A DNA stretch of 64,000 nucleotides from Favolaschia claudopus (Eukaryota; Basidiomycota; Agaricomycetes; Agaricales; Mycenaceae), in contig JAWWNJ010000057.1 of the NCBI GenBank assembly GCA_037176885.1, forward strand, positions 1,054,001 through 1,118,000. Reading direction: 5' to 3'. The position numbers were made by a program, and so were the translations under genes. A model generated the notes under the pieces. It did no database searches. It saw nothing but the letters and a program-made list of their open reading frames with translations, and had not been told where the DNA came from. This document shows, one piece after another, positions 55,000-64,000 of the stretch; the stretch's first letter is position 1; every line of letters begins with the position of its first letter.

Positions 55000-56822
55000 T
55001 CAGGAGCGAGAACCTGCTTTGCGTTTCTTCAGACAGTCGGGCTTATGTTTCGCCCAATGCGCGCGCTGGCAAGAAGAGCTGCAATACGCCACATCCCCAC
55101 AAGCTGCGCACGCCTTTGGCTTCGCACCCCACTCGTCCAACCTCGCCTCAACCGCTTCGTCCCGCACGCCGCGAACGCGCACCTCGCGCAGCCTCAAAAG
55201 CTCGCGCCGTTCCGGACAATCATCCGCGCAACAGCCATACAATTCGAGGTATTCCCACCTCCGCGCAACCGGTGTATTCCCCCACTGATAGCGCATGTGC
55301 ATGCGGCGTGGCATTTTGCTGTAGTCAACGAAAAGACGATACCAATCCTCGCGCGTGCGCATCTGCAGTCCGTCTTGCTTGATTCTGTGAGCAAAGTAGT
55401 AGAATGCCATTGGCGTGTGTTGCTTTTCGTGTCGAGAAGCTTGTTTAAAAGGCGCGAGGCCGTACCGGCGGTAGATGTTGAAGAACGCGTTGGTCAGAAT
55501 ATATGTTACCTATATATCGGGTTAGGAAATAAATGCAGTCGATTGGACGCGCGGCAAAGAACCAAGAATACTCACACTGCGATCCATTGACTCTTCCTCT
55601 AGCTTCTTTTGCAATTCACGCGTAATGGCTAAGAGGGAGGCAGGGGTTTGATTGTCCCAGACCTCATCCGGCATATCTTCTAAAGCGTCCTCGCAGAGTT
55701 GGCAACAAGTGCTATTCGTCTGAGGCACCAATCATCAATTATGAATTGTTTCCCGTCCTAACAGAATGAATGAACGTACCCAGTCCCCAAACAATGCCGC
55801 TAGACCACCCCGCATGACTGAACTTGATGAGAAGCGGTTTTGACCAGTAGATCGGCCTCATCGAGTCCGTCAAGGAATCTCCGAGTGTCTCGCGAATTGT
55901 TTTACTCGTTGACCAAGCCACGAGGCGCGCCATGGCCTTCGTAGCCCATCGACGGTCACGGTTATTATCGGTTCGTGCGTGCATGATGAATGCGACCGAA
56001 ATGTCCCCGAAAAACCAGGCTACGGAAGATGCAGCTAGATCCAAGGACACCAGGTTGTGAGCTGCGGCTGCATTGAGACGATCCTCCCAATCAGCTTCAA
56101 CATCCGCTGCGACGAGTTTTTCAATTTCAATGGAAGCCTTGCGGAACTCGCCAAGATCGAGCTCATCGTCGAGCAGAAACGCCTCCAGTCCTTCTCCGCC
56201 TGCGTCCATGGCGGCCCAGAGACGCGAGGGGTCCAGCTGTAAGCACAATCCGACGCGGTGTAGGGAAAACCCGACGTCGTGCATTTTCTGCCAATCACAA
56301 AACTGGAGGTCCGGATGATTCTGATTCGCAACCCTGAAGTCGTAGCAAACACGAAGTAGATGGCGGATTCGTATGAGCAGACGAGGAAGCTGAACGGAAT
56401 GGTATTCAGAACTCGACGATACGTCTGTGAAAATCTACCTGATCCAATTCCCCCTTGCGTCGCCGGTAGTCCGTCCGCACAATCTTGTCCACTGTATCCA
56501 GACAGTGAACCATGCCATTAACGATCGGCGGATTCAGTAGCGGGGCAGGGCCCCCACCGAAAATCCACTCAGGCATGACACTCATCATCACTGTCGCTGT
56601 GGAAAGCTGCACCAATGCCCTCGCCAGCTCGCATCTTTCAGCGATCCGCTTGTTCAAGGGGCCAGTATCCCCTCGTTTTCTCGAAGCATCTAGGACTTTG
56701 GGAGCTATTCCCTCCCCAGCCTGTTCTATCGTATCAATATAGCTCCATAGTTCGGGATCATCGAGGTGTGAATTCGTTGGATCGCCCGGGATGAGTTCTA
56801 GCAACTTTTCGTGCAGGCTCAT
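55000..56822 (-). CDS. MYND-type zinc finger protein, multi-exon
   Basis: MYND fingers bind two zinc ions and mediate protein contacts; the partner is unknown. Start ATG at 56,822 (MSLHEKLLELIPGDPTNSHL). A 49-nt intron at 56,390-56,438 joins GELDQ to LPRLLIRIRHLLRVCYDF; reading through it would stop at VEF. Another intron at 55,512-55,575 joins ESMDRS to VTYILTNAFFNIYRRYG. The finger is C-terminal: CCADDC, then CAACGDVAYCSSSCQRAHW and HKPDC, ending GSRS-TGA at 55,000. The body (about 480 residues) is helical with no known domain, typical of agaricomycete MYND proteins. The junction at 55,732-55,790 (GIVWGLG to TNSTCC) has mismatched phase with the obvious GT-AG pair, so a sequencing indel, unusual splice or early decay is possible. 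Confidence 0.75.
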
Positions 56823-57796
56823 GTCGCAGGCAGAGTCAGGCAGGGAGACTGGCGTGAGGCGAAAGACCCAGGAGCTGCCGGCAGCTTTCTTCCTGTGACG
56901 AAACGGAGGTACACGAGGACAGCGACTATCAAAGTTACTTATGCGGTGTCACGATCCAGTCCCATTGGAGGCTTTGTTTAGCACGGTGTGAACGCAGAGA
57001 ACACGAGTTTGAGTTGTATAGCGTCGTATCTCGAAGAGCCGGAGTCAATTCAAAGCCCCCCAGGTCGTCGAAGAAGACACGAGGAAAGTTGGAGGAAAGG
57101 CTAAGAGGGGAGACCAAGGGGAGACGGCAAGTGGTTTTGCGTGACAGTCACGATCACCTGATATTACTGTTCGCGAATCCTTCACCATTATGATTCAGTC
57201 AAGAATCCACTGCAATTTCGGAACGAGATGGAAAAAAAATTAATGTTATACCACGAGTAGAGGAGCCACAAATATTCACCTCCACCTGCCTGGAAGAACT
57301 TTCAAGCAACAATTTCAAATCTTAAGTCACCAGTCACCACATTGAAACTTGTCACCAGCGATTTTTTTGTGCGTCGGAATATTTCCGAAACCTAGCTAAC
57401 ACTGTAGGTATAGCGTCTCGCATGGACGTTGATAGATTCGGCCACCGGACTTTGATCGAGACCTCCCACCCGCAGTTAGCGAAGCTACGCCGTCAAATTC
57501 AAGCCGAAGTTCGAATCGTTTGACCAGGTGAGTGAAACAGACAGAAAATCGAATTGAAGCGCCGGAGTCCCCCCTAGCTGATCGCCAGTGGAGAGCCAAT
57601 GAATTCAAATCTACAGCTAGACAATTCGGAGAGCGAAAGATATACATGAGGAAACGGTAAGATGAGTAGAACCGAGAACCCTCAGGCAGATGAACAACAA
57701 ATTCCTGGGCTCGTAGCCCACGACCTGAGAAGAAATCAACATCAGTAGCCTCCGAAAATAACAGACGAACGTACCAATGACAGGATACGAGACAAG
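56823..57796. other. Spacer between MYND gene and F-box gene J
   Basis: Contains GTGAC/GTCAC pairs at 57,140-57,157 and a run of GTCACC words at 57,325-57,357. No gene. Confidence 0.3.
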
Positions 57797-59401
57797 TTAG
57801 CGTGTGTTCGAGACTGTTAACCGATTTAAATCAAGCCCAGCCAGCCGCATCGCCTCGAGTCTCAGCCAGACGAACCGCGGCCAATTATCCGCTGGCAAAA
57901 GACGCACGCTTTGCAACACGCGTGGACCCGTTGGTGGATTCCACCGAGATTCAATCATCTCGCATGCCGTTTCGCTGTTTTGAATGGTATGTTGATGCGA
58001 AAGGAATCCGATTTTCATAGACGCAAGATTGGGACAAAGAGTCGAGCCCGTCATGCTCCGCAAAAACGATTGGATCTGTTCATCCGTGAATGTGAAGCAG
58101 AAGTCGACGGCTAGATTTGTAATGGAGGGTACGACTTGGAGGATCGCGAGAAGGACATCTGATTTGATTTCGATGTGCCGCAGCTCGAGCGTTTCTAACC
58201 GGCATTGGGATTGAGTGATGAGGGTGCGAGCATGCTCCACAGGAGTTCCCTCGAGCGCGAGGAATCGGAGTTGCGGGAGAACGAGCCAAGAAGAGCAGTC
58301 GTCGCTGCAGCTCGGACCCATGGTCAGCCTCTGCACGGTCGGAAGCGTTACAACGAACGGGGGCGTGGCCCACGTCTGATTCCCCTCCGAGTCGTCAACC
58401 TCCAACGTACAGTCGACGAGGTGATGCGCTGTTGACAAGATATTGAGGAGGGAGATTAATGGGGAACATATGCGGAGTTTAGTGAGTTGATGCCATGGAA
58501 GGGAAAGGGGAGGGGAAGGAGACGTCAGCGCGAAGTTGGTGAGCTTGGCGGTGCGCAGGTGCCCAGCAAAGAAGAAAAGTTGTCTCAGTTCCGTAGGCCA
58601 TGAGGGGATGAGGAGGTCATAGCCAGTGTCGATTACGAGATAGTTGAGGCGAGGGAGTTTAGTTTCTATCTCTTTGAGATACTCCAACGTGCTCCATGCG
58701 TCGGAGGTGAGGATCAACCGCGCCCACCGACTGCTTTGTTGGATGAGAGGCTCTAAGAGCAGGCGCATCTCTTCGGATTGCTCGAGCATATGCAGCTCGA
58801 CGTCTAGGGACGCTGTGGAAGACAATTGCAATTGTGTTTTGAGAGCTTCTCGAGGATATAGCATCGATATCGCGGGTGCTTTGGGGTCAGACTCCGACCA
58901 ATCGATGATGCTCCCGTCAATACAGACACGTGCCCAGAGCTTCGGGTAGCTCAGGGCCACCGCCCTCCATGCTCGGCAGACGTGTGTCAGACGCCACGGC
59001 GCAGTCGGTACCTTTGACTCGGTGAGCACCATACGGGCGAAGGTTTCAAGGGTTATCCAGCTAAATATTTCCAAGAGGACATCGGCAGGAACGCGTCGTA
59101 CAACGGAGAGTACAGCCTGATGACCGCGAATCTGCTCCGTAAATGCGTCAATGATTCCGTCAAGTGTCGCCGCCTTTGTTTTCATTTCGAATTCCTCCAT
59201 ACCAAGGGCAGATAACTCAACGTTAAGTGCCTCAATCTTCATACACAGCGTAGCCGCCTTGCTCCGAAGGTCATCTCGTTCGTTCTGCAAAGTGGCAAGC
59301 CGATCCTGCGCGGTGACAATGAAATTCCGAATCATCGGAATTTGTCCGTCCAGCGGGACCTCATTGGTACGGAGTAGAGCCTGAAGCGGTGTCGCTACCA
59401 T
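57797..59401 (-). CDS. F-box protein of a third type with long helix (member J, 534 aa)
   Basis: Putative SCF adaptor. Start placed at 59,401 (MVATPLQALLRTNEVPLDGQ) because upstream in-frame codons to 59,581 look like leader. A coiled-coil region of about 80 residues (RLATLQNERDDLRSKAATL, then EMKTKAATLDGIIDAF) precedes the F-box RRVPADVLLEIFSWITLETF with PWRLTHVCRAWRAVALSYPKLWARV. A long LRR-like half follows (LPWHQLTKLRICSPL, LVLPQLRFLALEG). Intronless. Different from the short local family and more like the common agaric F-box type with an N-terminal coiled coil. Confidence 0.82.
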   Translation of the reverse strand: MVATPLQALLRTNEVPLDGQIPMIRNFIVTAQDRLATLQNERDDLRSKAATLCMKIEALNVELSALGMEEFEMKTKAATLDGIIDAFTEQIRGHQAVLSVVRRVPADVLLEIFSWITLETFARMVLTESKVPTAPWRLTHVCRAWRAVALSYPKLWARVCIDGSIIDWSESDPKAPAISMLYPREALKTQLQLSSTASLDVELHMLEQSEEMRLLLEPLIQQSSRWARLILTSDAWSTLEYLKEIETKLPRLNYLVIDTGYDLLIPSWPTELRQLFFFAGHLRTAKLTNFALTSPSPPLSLPWHQLTKLRICSPLISLLNILSTAHHLVDCTLEVDDSEGNQTWATPPFVVTLPTVQRLTMGPSCSDDCSSWLVLPQLRFLALEGTPVEHARTLITQSQCRLETLELRHIEIKSDVLLAILQVVPSITNLAVDFCFTFTDEQIQSFLRSMTGSTLCPNLASMKIGFLSHQHTIQNSETACEMIESRWNPPTGPRVLQSVRLLPADNWPRFVWLRLEAMRLAGLDLNRLTVSNTR

Positions 59402-60365
59402 CGGGGAGGATGTGAGGAGACTTATAGAGGAGAGGGAAACTGTAGAGTGGAAGGGAGAGGACAAAGGGCTTGTTTGTCGACACAACAAATAGATCAAAAC
59501 ATTAGAGATTACCCAATTAGGCAACTCTTTACGGCAGCAGGCCTGGCAAAACCGCGAAGAGATGTTCCACGAATACCACACCTAGCATAGAGCCAGCGGT
59601 ATGACACAGCAATATCGACGGTTCTTGCCCCCGTTTTAAACAGAGGTGACGAATATTAATCAATCAAACATCGCACGTACGGACTACTTAGCACTGGTGG
59701 CCATGGATATGTTCCTCACGAGATCTGAAGAGATCGTAGCCTAAGCTCTGGTAAAGTTCTTAAAAAGCTGGCACCCTAGTACTTCACCGACCGGTTCAGT
59801 CGATATGCGAATAGAAAAGTATCACAAACCTGGAATACAAGATGCGAATGAGGCGACGGTGCCTTGTCTTATGTCCTCAATAAAAACACGAAGCCGAACT
59901 CATCTTAAACATATCAAGCACTAATCTGATATATTGACCAATTCCGATCTTCGACTTTGAGTACCAAGTACCTGAACTTCCTTTTCTGGACGTTGGCGTT
60001 GAGTATCCTGTCAATCACTGTGGCGGTGCGGTTTCGAAATATATTTAGAAGTTAGAACCCAATTCTAAGAAAACGTTCGAGGAATGCTTCGAGAACTATC
60101 GATTACACAGATATTTTCAAGAATCCTAATGGTCGATAAAAAATAAGATCTTGTTTTTGCGATATGTAAGTAATTATACGAGTACGAGCTCGAAACTGAA
60201 AGAGAGCATACAGAGATGGATCATACAAATGTGGTGGTGCCGCAAGTAACAACGAGAGATGTGTATGTGCGTGAAACCAAGATATCGGATCGTTGTCCGA
60301 CGCAGCTAACGGGGGTAAGTTGTGATGATTTTGGAGAGACTAATATTGTGGCGAATCCATCGAGG
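59402..60365. other. AT-rich spacer with inverted repeat D1 copy
   Basis: Carries D1 copy 4 at 59,972-60,045 on the minus strand. No gene. Confidence 0.35.
59972..60045 (-). repeat. Short dispersed repeat D1, copy 4
   Basis: On the minus strand: TAAATATATTT, CACCGCCACAGTGATTGACA, GGATACTCAACGCC, AAAAGGAAGTT. It matches both the copy at 36,597 (including the AT-rich leader) and that at 48,395 (right part). Confidence 0.5.
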
Positions 60366-61418
60366 TTACCACTCGATTGAAGCGATCGACGGAAATGCCG
60401 TTCGGTAGGCGGCTAGGGAAAATCTTGGGTAAAAAATTCTGAGCTGCTGAAGGCGGCATCCGGAATTGGTTAGGAAAGCTTCGAGGGACGGAATCGGGTC
60501 GGAGTAAGGAGAAACAAGGAGCCTCTCGGGAAGCTCCAACGACACGAGAGCGGGAGTGGCGAGAGTATAGAGGAAGGCTAGATTGGCATCGCAACGTCGG
60601 TCAAAGATCAATGTTTTCAGATGCGGCAAAGTCAACGGCGTAAAATCGTTTTGGTGGTCAGATCGGTTCCAGAAACAAAGGGTGCAATCGACAAGGCGCG
60701 GCGTGTCTCGCAAAAGTGACACCGTAACGTCCACATACAAGTTCTTCAAGGTGAGGGAAGTCAACTGTGACCAAGGCAGTATGACACTTGGAACTCCGTC
60801 GTCGTCGAGCTCTACTGAGCGCAAGAGAGGCCCAGTTCGGAAAGTCAACTTTAAAGGGCTGGAGCCTGAGACACCTTGCTCGATATGTAGACACAGACTC
60901 CGAAGCATTGACATTGGAATATCTATCGCAGATAGATGCCCAACATTCGCGTCCCTGAATGAGAGGTGCTCCGCGCGGTGAAGATGAGGTGTGAGAGCGA
61001 AAATAATGGGAAGGAAGTCGTCATGATCGAAAGCATGGAGAGAAAGCGGGAAGTTGCCAGATCTGCTCAACCATAGAGATACAGCTGAGGCAGCTGCTTC
61101 AATTCGATCGGCGTCCACCACCCAGCCCTGCGGCAGTGATATAGCCCGCCACAACATGGGGGTTGTGAGAGCAACTTCTCGCCATTGACGACAGATTTTC
61201 GTAAGCAAGATCGGCGAAAGTAGCCCGAACATAGACGGAGCATATGGATAGGAAGGAAGAAATCGCAAGAAGATTTCGACGGTAATTTCGTTCGGCAGGG
61301 TCAAGACTGGATATGCCAATGTGGAGGAATCAAGACGGTTTTCGATTTCCAGCTCTTCTAAACGCAGCACTGGCACTGAAAAGTGATTGGTGAGTGCAGG
61401 CTGGCAGTGTGCAGCCAT
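60366..61418 (-). CDS. F-box protein, local family member K (350 aa), shortened N-terminus
   Basis: Putative SCF adaptor. The usual 50-residue helix is replaced by MAAHCQPALTNHFSVPVLRL followed by a short stump (EELEIENRLDSS) before YPVLTLPNEITVEIFLRFL. F-box and LRR-like half are complete (LPWSQLTSLTLKNL, LATPALVSLELPER), ending AYRTAFPSIASIEW. The GTGAC promoter cluster is also missing, so promoter and first codons were probably lost together and a new start recruited. Otherwise undamaged. Confidence 0.82.
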   Translation of the reverse strand: MAAHCQPALTNHFSVPVLRLEELEIENRLDSSTLAYPVLTLPNEITVEIFLRFLPSYPYAPSMFGLLSPILLTKICRQWREVALTTPMLWRAISLPQGWVVDADRIEAAASAVSLWLSRSGNFPLSLHAFDHDDFLPIIFALTPHLHRAEHLSFRDANVGHLSAIDIPMSMLRSLCLHIEQGVSGSSPLKLTFRTGPLLRSVELDDDGVPSVILPWSQLTSLTLKNLYVDVTVSLLRDTPRLVDCTLCFWNRSDHQNDFTPLTLPHLKTLIFDRRCDANLAFLYTLATPALVSLELPERLLVSPYSDPIPSLEAFLTNSGCRLQQLRIFYPRFSLAAYRTAFPSIASIEW

Positions 61419-62499
61419 CTTGCAAACGAGCGCCTCTGTCCGTTCGGCGCTGTAAGTGCAGATGAAAGCTAAATGGCTTGAGTATCTTCGGCAGGGATAC
61501 CAGAGCCCGGCTCACCGAACTTAAGTCTCTACTACTCGTTATGGGAGGTTTTTGCCGACGGAGCGATGGGCCGAAGGCGGCTCGATACTCATGGCGGTGT
61601 CCGATAGCAGTATCCGGATACCGGCGGAGTTTGAAATTCGCTGATGTCGGCCGAAGTTCACCATCGATGTCCGAAGGCAGGTTCAAAACTGTTTTCTTCA
61701 ACGGTACGAGGGAAAATCATTGCTTTTACAGAGTAGTATAGACTTACACTCTTGCTTTTTGGCCTATGATGCACGAAATAGCATGCAATCTAGCTGGGAA
61801 AGGTCAAATCTGTAAAAATAGTTTTTCAACACTTCAATGCATCCACCTCCTCATGGAAGTAACTAGTTGAGTTTGAATATGCTCCCTACTTTATTAGAGT
61901 ATGATCATCTATAGACGAGCTGTTCATCTACCATAGCCTTGTTTCAAGAGTTCAGCAGCAGAACCAACATTCATGTGCTAAGTACTGCCGGCAGGCAAAA
62001 CTTCGAGCTTTTGACTTACAAAAGGGCGTCAGCTATCACCCATGAGTGCTCTATCATACGGCTAGCTGCATCCGAGACCTGAATACTAAGTAAGAGAGTT
62101 GAAAACAGCGCTGGATGGGCCTGCTGATGAGAACTTCCGAATTTAGCAGGAGGCCGTGGATCCGAGTCCAACTCCGCCGGCAACCAGCGGAGTGGTATCG
62201 GAGAATTCCCAGAAATCCTTTGTTTCTGGGGCTTCCTCTGGACCGATACCGATTTTGAGGGGCTAGAAAATTTTGAAATAAAGCATTGCACACACCCTAT
62301 TTTTTTAAGGGAAAAAGTTGCTCAAAGGATCTCTCAGGAATGGTGTCAGCGAGACATGCTGAGGTAAGCTGGAACAGTTCGCAACTCTCGGCAATTTTAT
62401 TGCGACTTATTTTCTTTATTTTCTTTATTTACCCCACCGCCATTCACACCGCAAAATCAAAACTTTCTGTCAAACCAGTATACTTTGCAGTAAACAATG
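61419..62499. other. Spacer, no gene identified
   Basis: A minus frame at 61,330-61,701 starts MKKTVLNLPSDIDGEL but overlaps gene K in another frame and matches nothing I know. The 61,550-61,700 stretch is rich in CGGAG/CCGAAGG words. Confidence 0.3.
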
Positions 62500-62930
62500 A
62501 ATACAGTTTGGCCAGAAAGTAAGACAGAAAGCAATGGAATCTGTAGCACAGAAAACGTACCTGTAAGCAAAGCTATCTGGAAAGCATTCTGTTAATCAGT
62601 AAACAAAGCTTTCGGCGCCGCCAGTAAATGATCCAGTAAGTACTGTATTCTGGATCACTTTCGGCACCGCAGTAAACAATAAGAACTGCGGTGCCGAAAG
62701 TGATCCAGAAAACAATAAGAACTGGATCGCTTTCTGTGCGCCAGTAAGTAATGCTTTCTGGCGCACAGAAAGCGGACCAGTAAACAATAGTTACGGGCCG
62801 CACAGAAAGCGCACCCGTAAGCTATTGTTTCTGGCGCCGCAGAAAGTGGACCAGAAAGCAATAATTTCTGTCCGTGCTGCAGCACGCCGGCAGCACGACT
62901 GCAGCCCGTCTGCAGCACGCCGGCCGCACA
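62500..62930. repeat. Array of interlaced inverted repeats (hairpin cluster)
   Basis: Hairpin 1: 62,648-62,673 pairs with 62,685-62,710, 26 bp perfect, 11-base loop (AAACAATAAGA). Hairpin 2: 62,728-62,744 pairs with 62,758-62,774, 17 bp perfect, 13-base loop. Hairpin 3: 62,777-62,797 pairs with 62,813-62,833, about 19 of 21. The words CCAGTAA, CCAGAAA, CAATA and GCACAGAAAGC recur throughout. A GC-rich set of CTGCAGCACGCCGGC words follows at 62,876-62,927. No protein-like frame. Confidence 0.7.
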
Positions 62931-63443
62931 CACCATCAAACTAAACAAAGTTTTTCTTAAAAATAAATTAGACGCTACTGAAACGCTAATTTTGAGCTGA
63001 TAAGTAATATACAGCGAGCATATCTCTAGAACGGAAGACTGTACAGTTTGAGTACAGCTGCAAATACTTAGATCGTGCTCCCGGCAGGGATGCCATGGTT
63101 CTTGAATCCCATCCTCCCAATCCACCCCCACCTCCATCAACGCTCCACTCGTATACCCTCCAACTCCATGCACGCTCCATACACACTCCCATCGACACTC
63201 AACAAGCGCGCCCACTGCTCCCCCGTTGCTGCGATAGGCTAGCATGAAGGGAGGGACGTCGTGAGTGGGGTGCTATCCAGATTCGATTCTTCATCTTCGA
63301 AGGTATCGGCGGCGGTGGTACGGTGCGGAGAGGATACACCGGGCTGGGTCGATAGCGAAAGTGGGATACCAACGCGGTGGGCATTAGGCGTTGGGCAGAG
63401 TCGAGCGGAGACACAATTGCCGACACGGAAATGATATTTTGCT
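62931..63443. other. Spacer downstream of the candidate minus-strand gene
   Basis: Minus-strand frame at 63,199-63,459 is open and Pro-rich (YPLRTVPPPPIPSK), perhaps a 3' exon of the next entry. Confidence 0.3.
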
Positions 63444-63821
63444 CTAAAAGAGTAGGCAAAGCAGGCGCATTGAAGGACGAGTCATACGGGAGGCATGTTG
63501 TTGCTGTCGTGTCGATGTGGGTGGCACGAGGGAGGAAGCGAAGGCTGACGGGGATCCCGTATCTTCGAAACGCAGGTCAGTATCACGCAATGAAAGGATA
63601 TGCGGAATACTAGCCTTACCTGACGTTAATCGCGCTGTACCACCATCCACATTCATCGCATTCGCCCCTGCATCCCTTCGCTCGACGACCGTCTCGTTCC
63701 CCTTGCTCTGATTCAAGCGCAACGACATAGTGGTACTCAAGCTGACCACAGGATGCCACCTCTTGCACATCGAGGTTAGCCGCTGCAGCGCCGCCTGCCT
63801 ACTCCCTGCCCGTCTCTCCAT
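63444..63821 (-). CDS. Possible small gene, unknown
   Basis: ATG at 63,821 gives MERRAGSRQAALQRLTSMCK with polar, low-Cys composition and Met/Asn/Gly-rich middle (GANAMNVDGGTARLTS). A GT-AG intron (GTAAGG to CGAAG, about 63,567-63,623) would join to DTGSPSAFASSLVPPTS. The frame is also open through the intron. No family recognised. Confidence 0.25.
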   Translation of the reverse strand: MERRAGSRQAALQRLTSMCKRWHPVVSLSTTMSLRLNQSKGNETVVERRDAGANAMNVDGGTARLTSGKASIPHILSLRDTDLRFEDTGSPSAFASSLVPPTSTRQQQHASRMTRPSMRLLCLLF

Positions 63822-64000
63822 CTTCGTCCTTCGTACCCTCGCCCCTCGGAAACGAGGACCTCACTCTCTAACACTTCATCCGTCTTCTCTCCTTCGCCTT
63901 CTGTTCCCATTATTCCCTGATTATATCTATGTCCGTCCTCCCTGGCGAATCCCCGTACTCATCTTCAGCATCCACCAACTTCATCGCCCTCATACTGGTG
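63822..64000. other. Window edge, pyrimidine-rich
   Basis: C/T-rich stretch on +, as in fungal promoter leaders; on its + side a gene may begin beyond the window. Confidence 0.25.

Noticed and set aside
48395..60027. Calling an 11.6-kb transposon bounded by the D1 inverted pair
   Set aside because: No target duplication, no transposase, and other D1 copies occur singly, so only the repeat itself is reported.
1..64000. CRISPR array, bacterial operon or phage system
   Set aside because: Gene structure, introns and families are fungal; no regularly spaced direct repeats of CRISPR type.

Overview
Eukaryotic, almost certainly from a mushroom-forming basidiomycete (Agaricomycetes; a Mycena-like agaric is my best guess, not proven). 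The evidence is: genes cut by many 45-65 nt GT-AG introns; a large family of F-box proteins of the kind that expands in agarics; a trichodiene-synthase-type terpene synthase; a class V chitinase with many introns; a MYND-finger protein; and abundant decayed repeats. No rRNA, intact tRNA, CRISPR or bacterial-type operon was seen.

Layout. 1-1,002: promoter side of the chitinase, with paired CGG-N3-CCG boxes. 1,003-8,289 (+): very large secreted GH18 chitinase (killer-toxin-like subgroup). 8,470-9,850: an F-box 3' relic followed by a decayed repeat, both of which recur inverted at 27,200-28,900. 12,490-13,728 (-): TRI5-like terpene synthase. 14,481-19,519: two intact F-box genes (-). 22,165-23,500: 3' fragment of a nicotinamidase next to a broken short-chain dehydrogenase. 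24,405-26,276 (+): intronless 623-aa multispanning membrane protein. 26,343-48,244: the core of the F-box array. It holds intact, frameshifted, truncated and transposon-split members, a miniature inverted-repeat element (38,484-39,109) and a 2.97-kb TA-flanked element (42,446-45,416). 48,900-52,640: small uncertain genes and decayed repeat. 53,177-54,334 (+), 57,797-59,401 (-) and 60,366-61,418 (-): three more F-box genes flanking a MYND-finger gene (55,000-56,822, -). 62,500-62,930: a run of near-perfect hairpins built from a few recurring words.

How it fits together. The dominant content is one tandem-dispersed F-box family. Members share an N-terminal heptad-like helix (about 50 residues), an F-box starting at a 'P-LTLPNE' motif, and an LRR-like C-terminal half containing 'LPWSQLTSLTL'. 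By family knowledge they are SCF ubiquitin-ligase substrate adaptors; their targets are unknown. At least eleven copies or fragments lie in 64 kb, in all states of decay, so this is a birth-and-death array. Several members carry a short cluster of GTGAC/GTCAC (or GTTAC) half-sites about 120 bp before the ATG. Transposon insertions have reshaped at least two members. The chitinase and terpene synthase are separate single genes; no terpene cluster partners (P450, transporter) were found beside the synthase.

Limits. Exon junctions were read by eye from frame continuity and splice signals. Long stretches (9.9-12 kb, 16-18 kb, 19.5-21 kb, 31.4-34.6 kb, 39-42 kb, 51-52.6 kb) carry many overlapping short ORFs but no protein I can identify.
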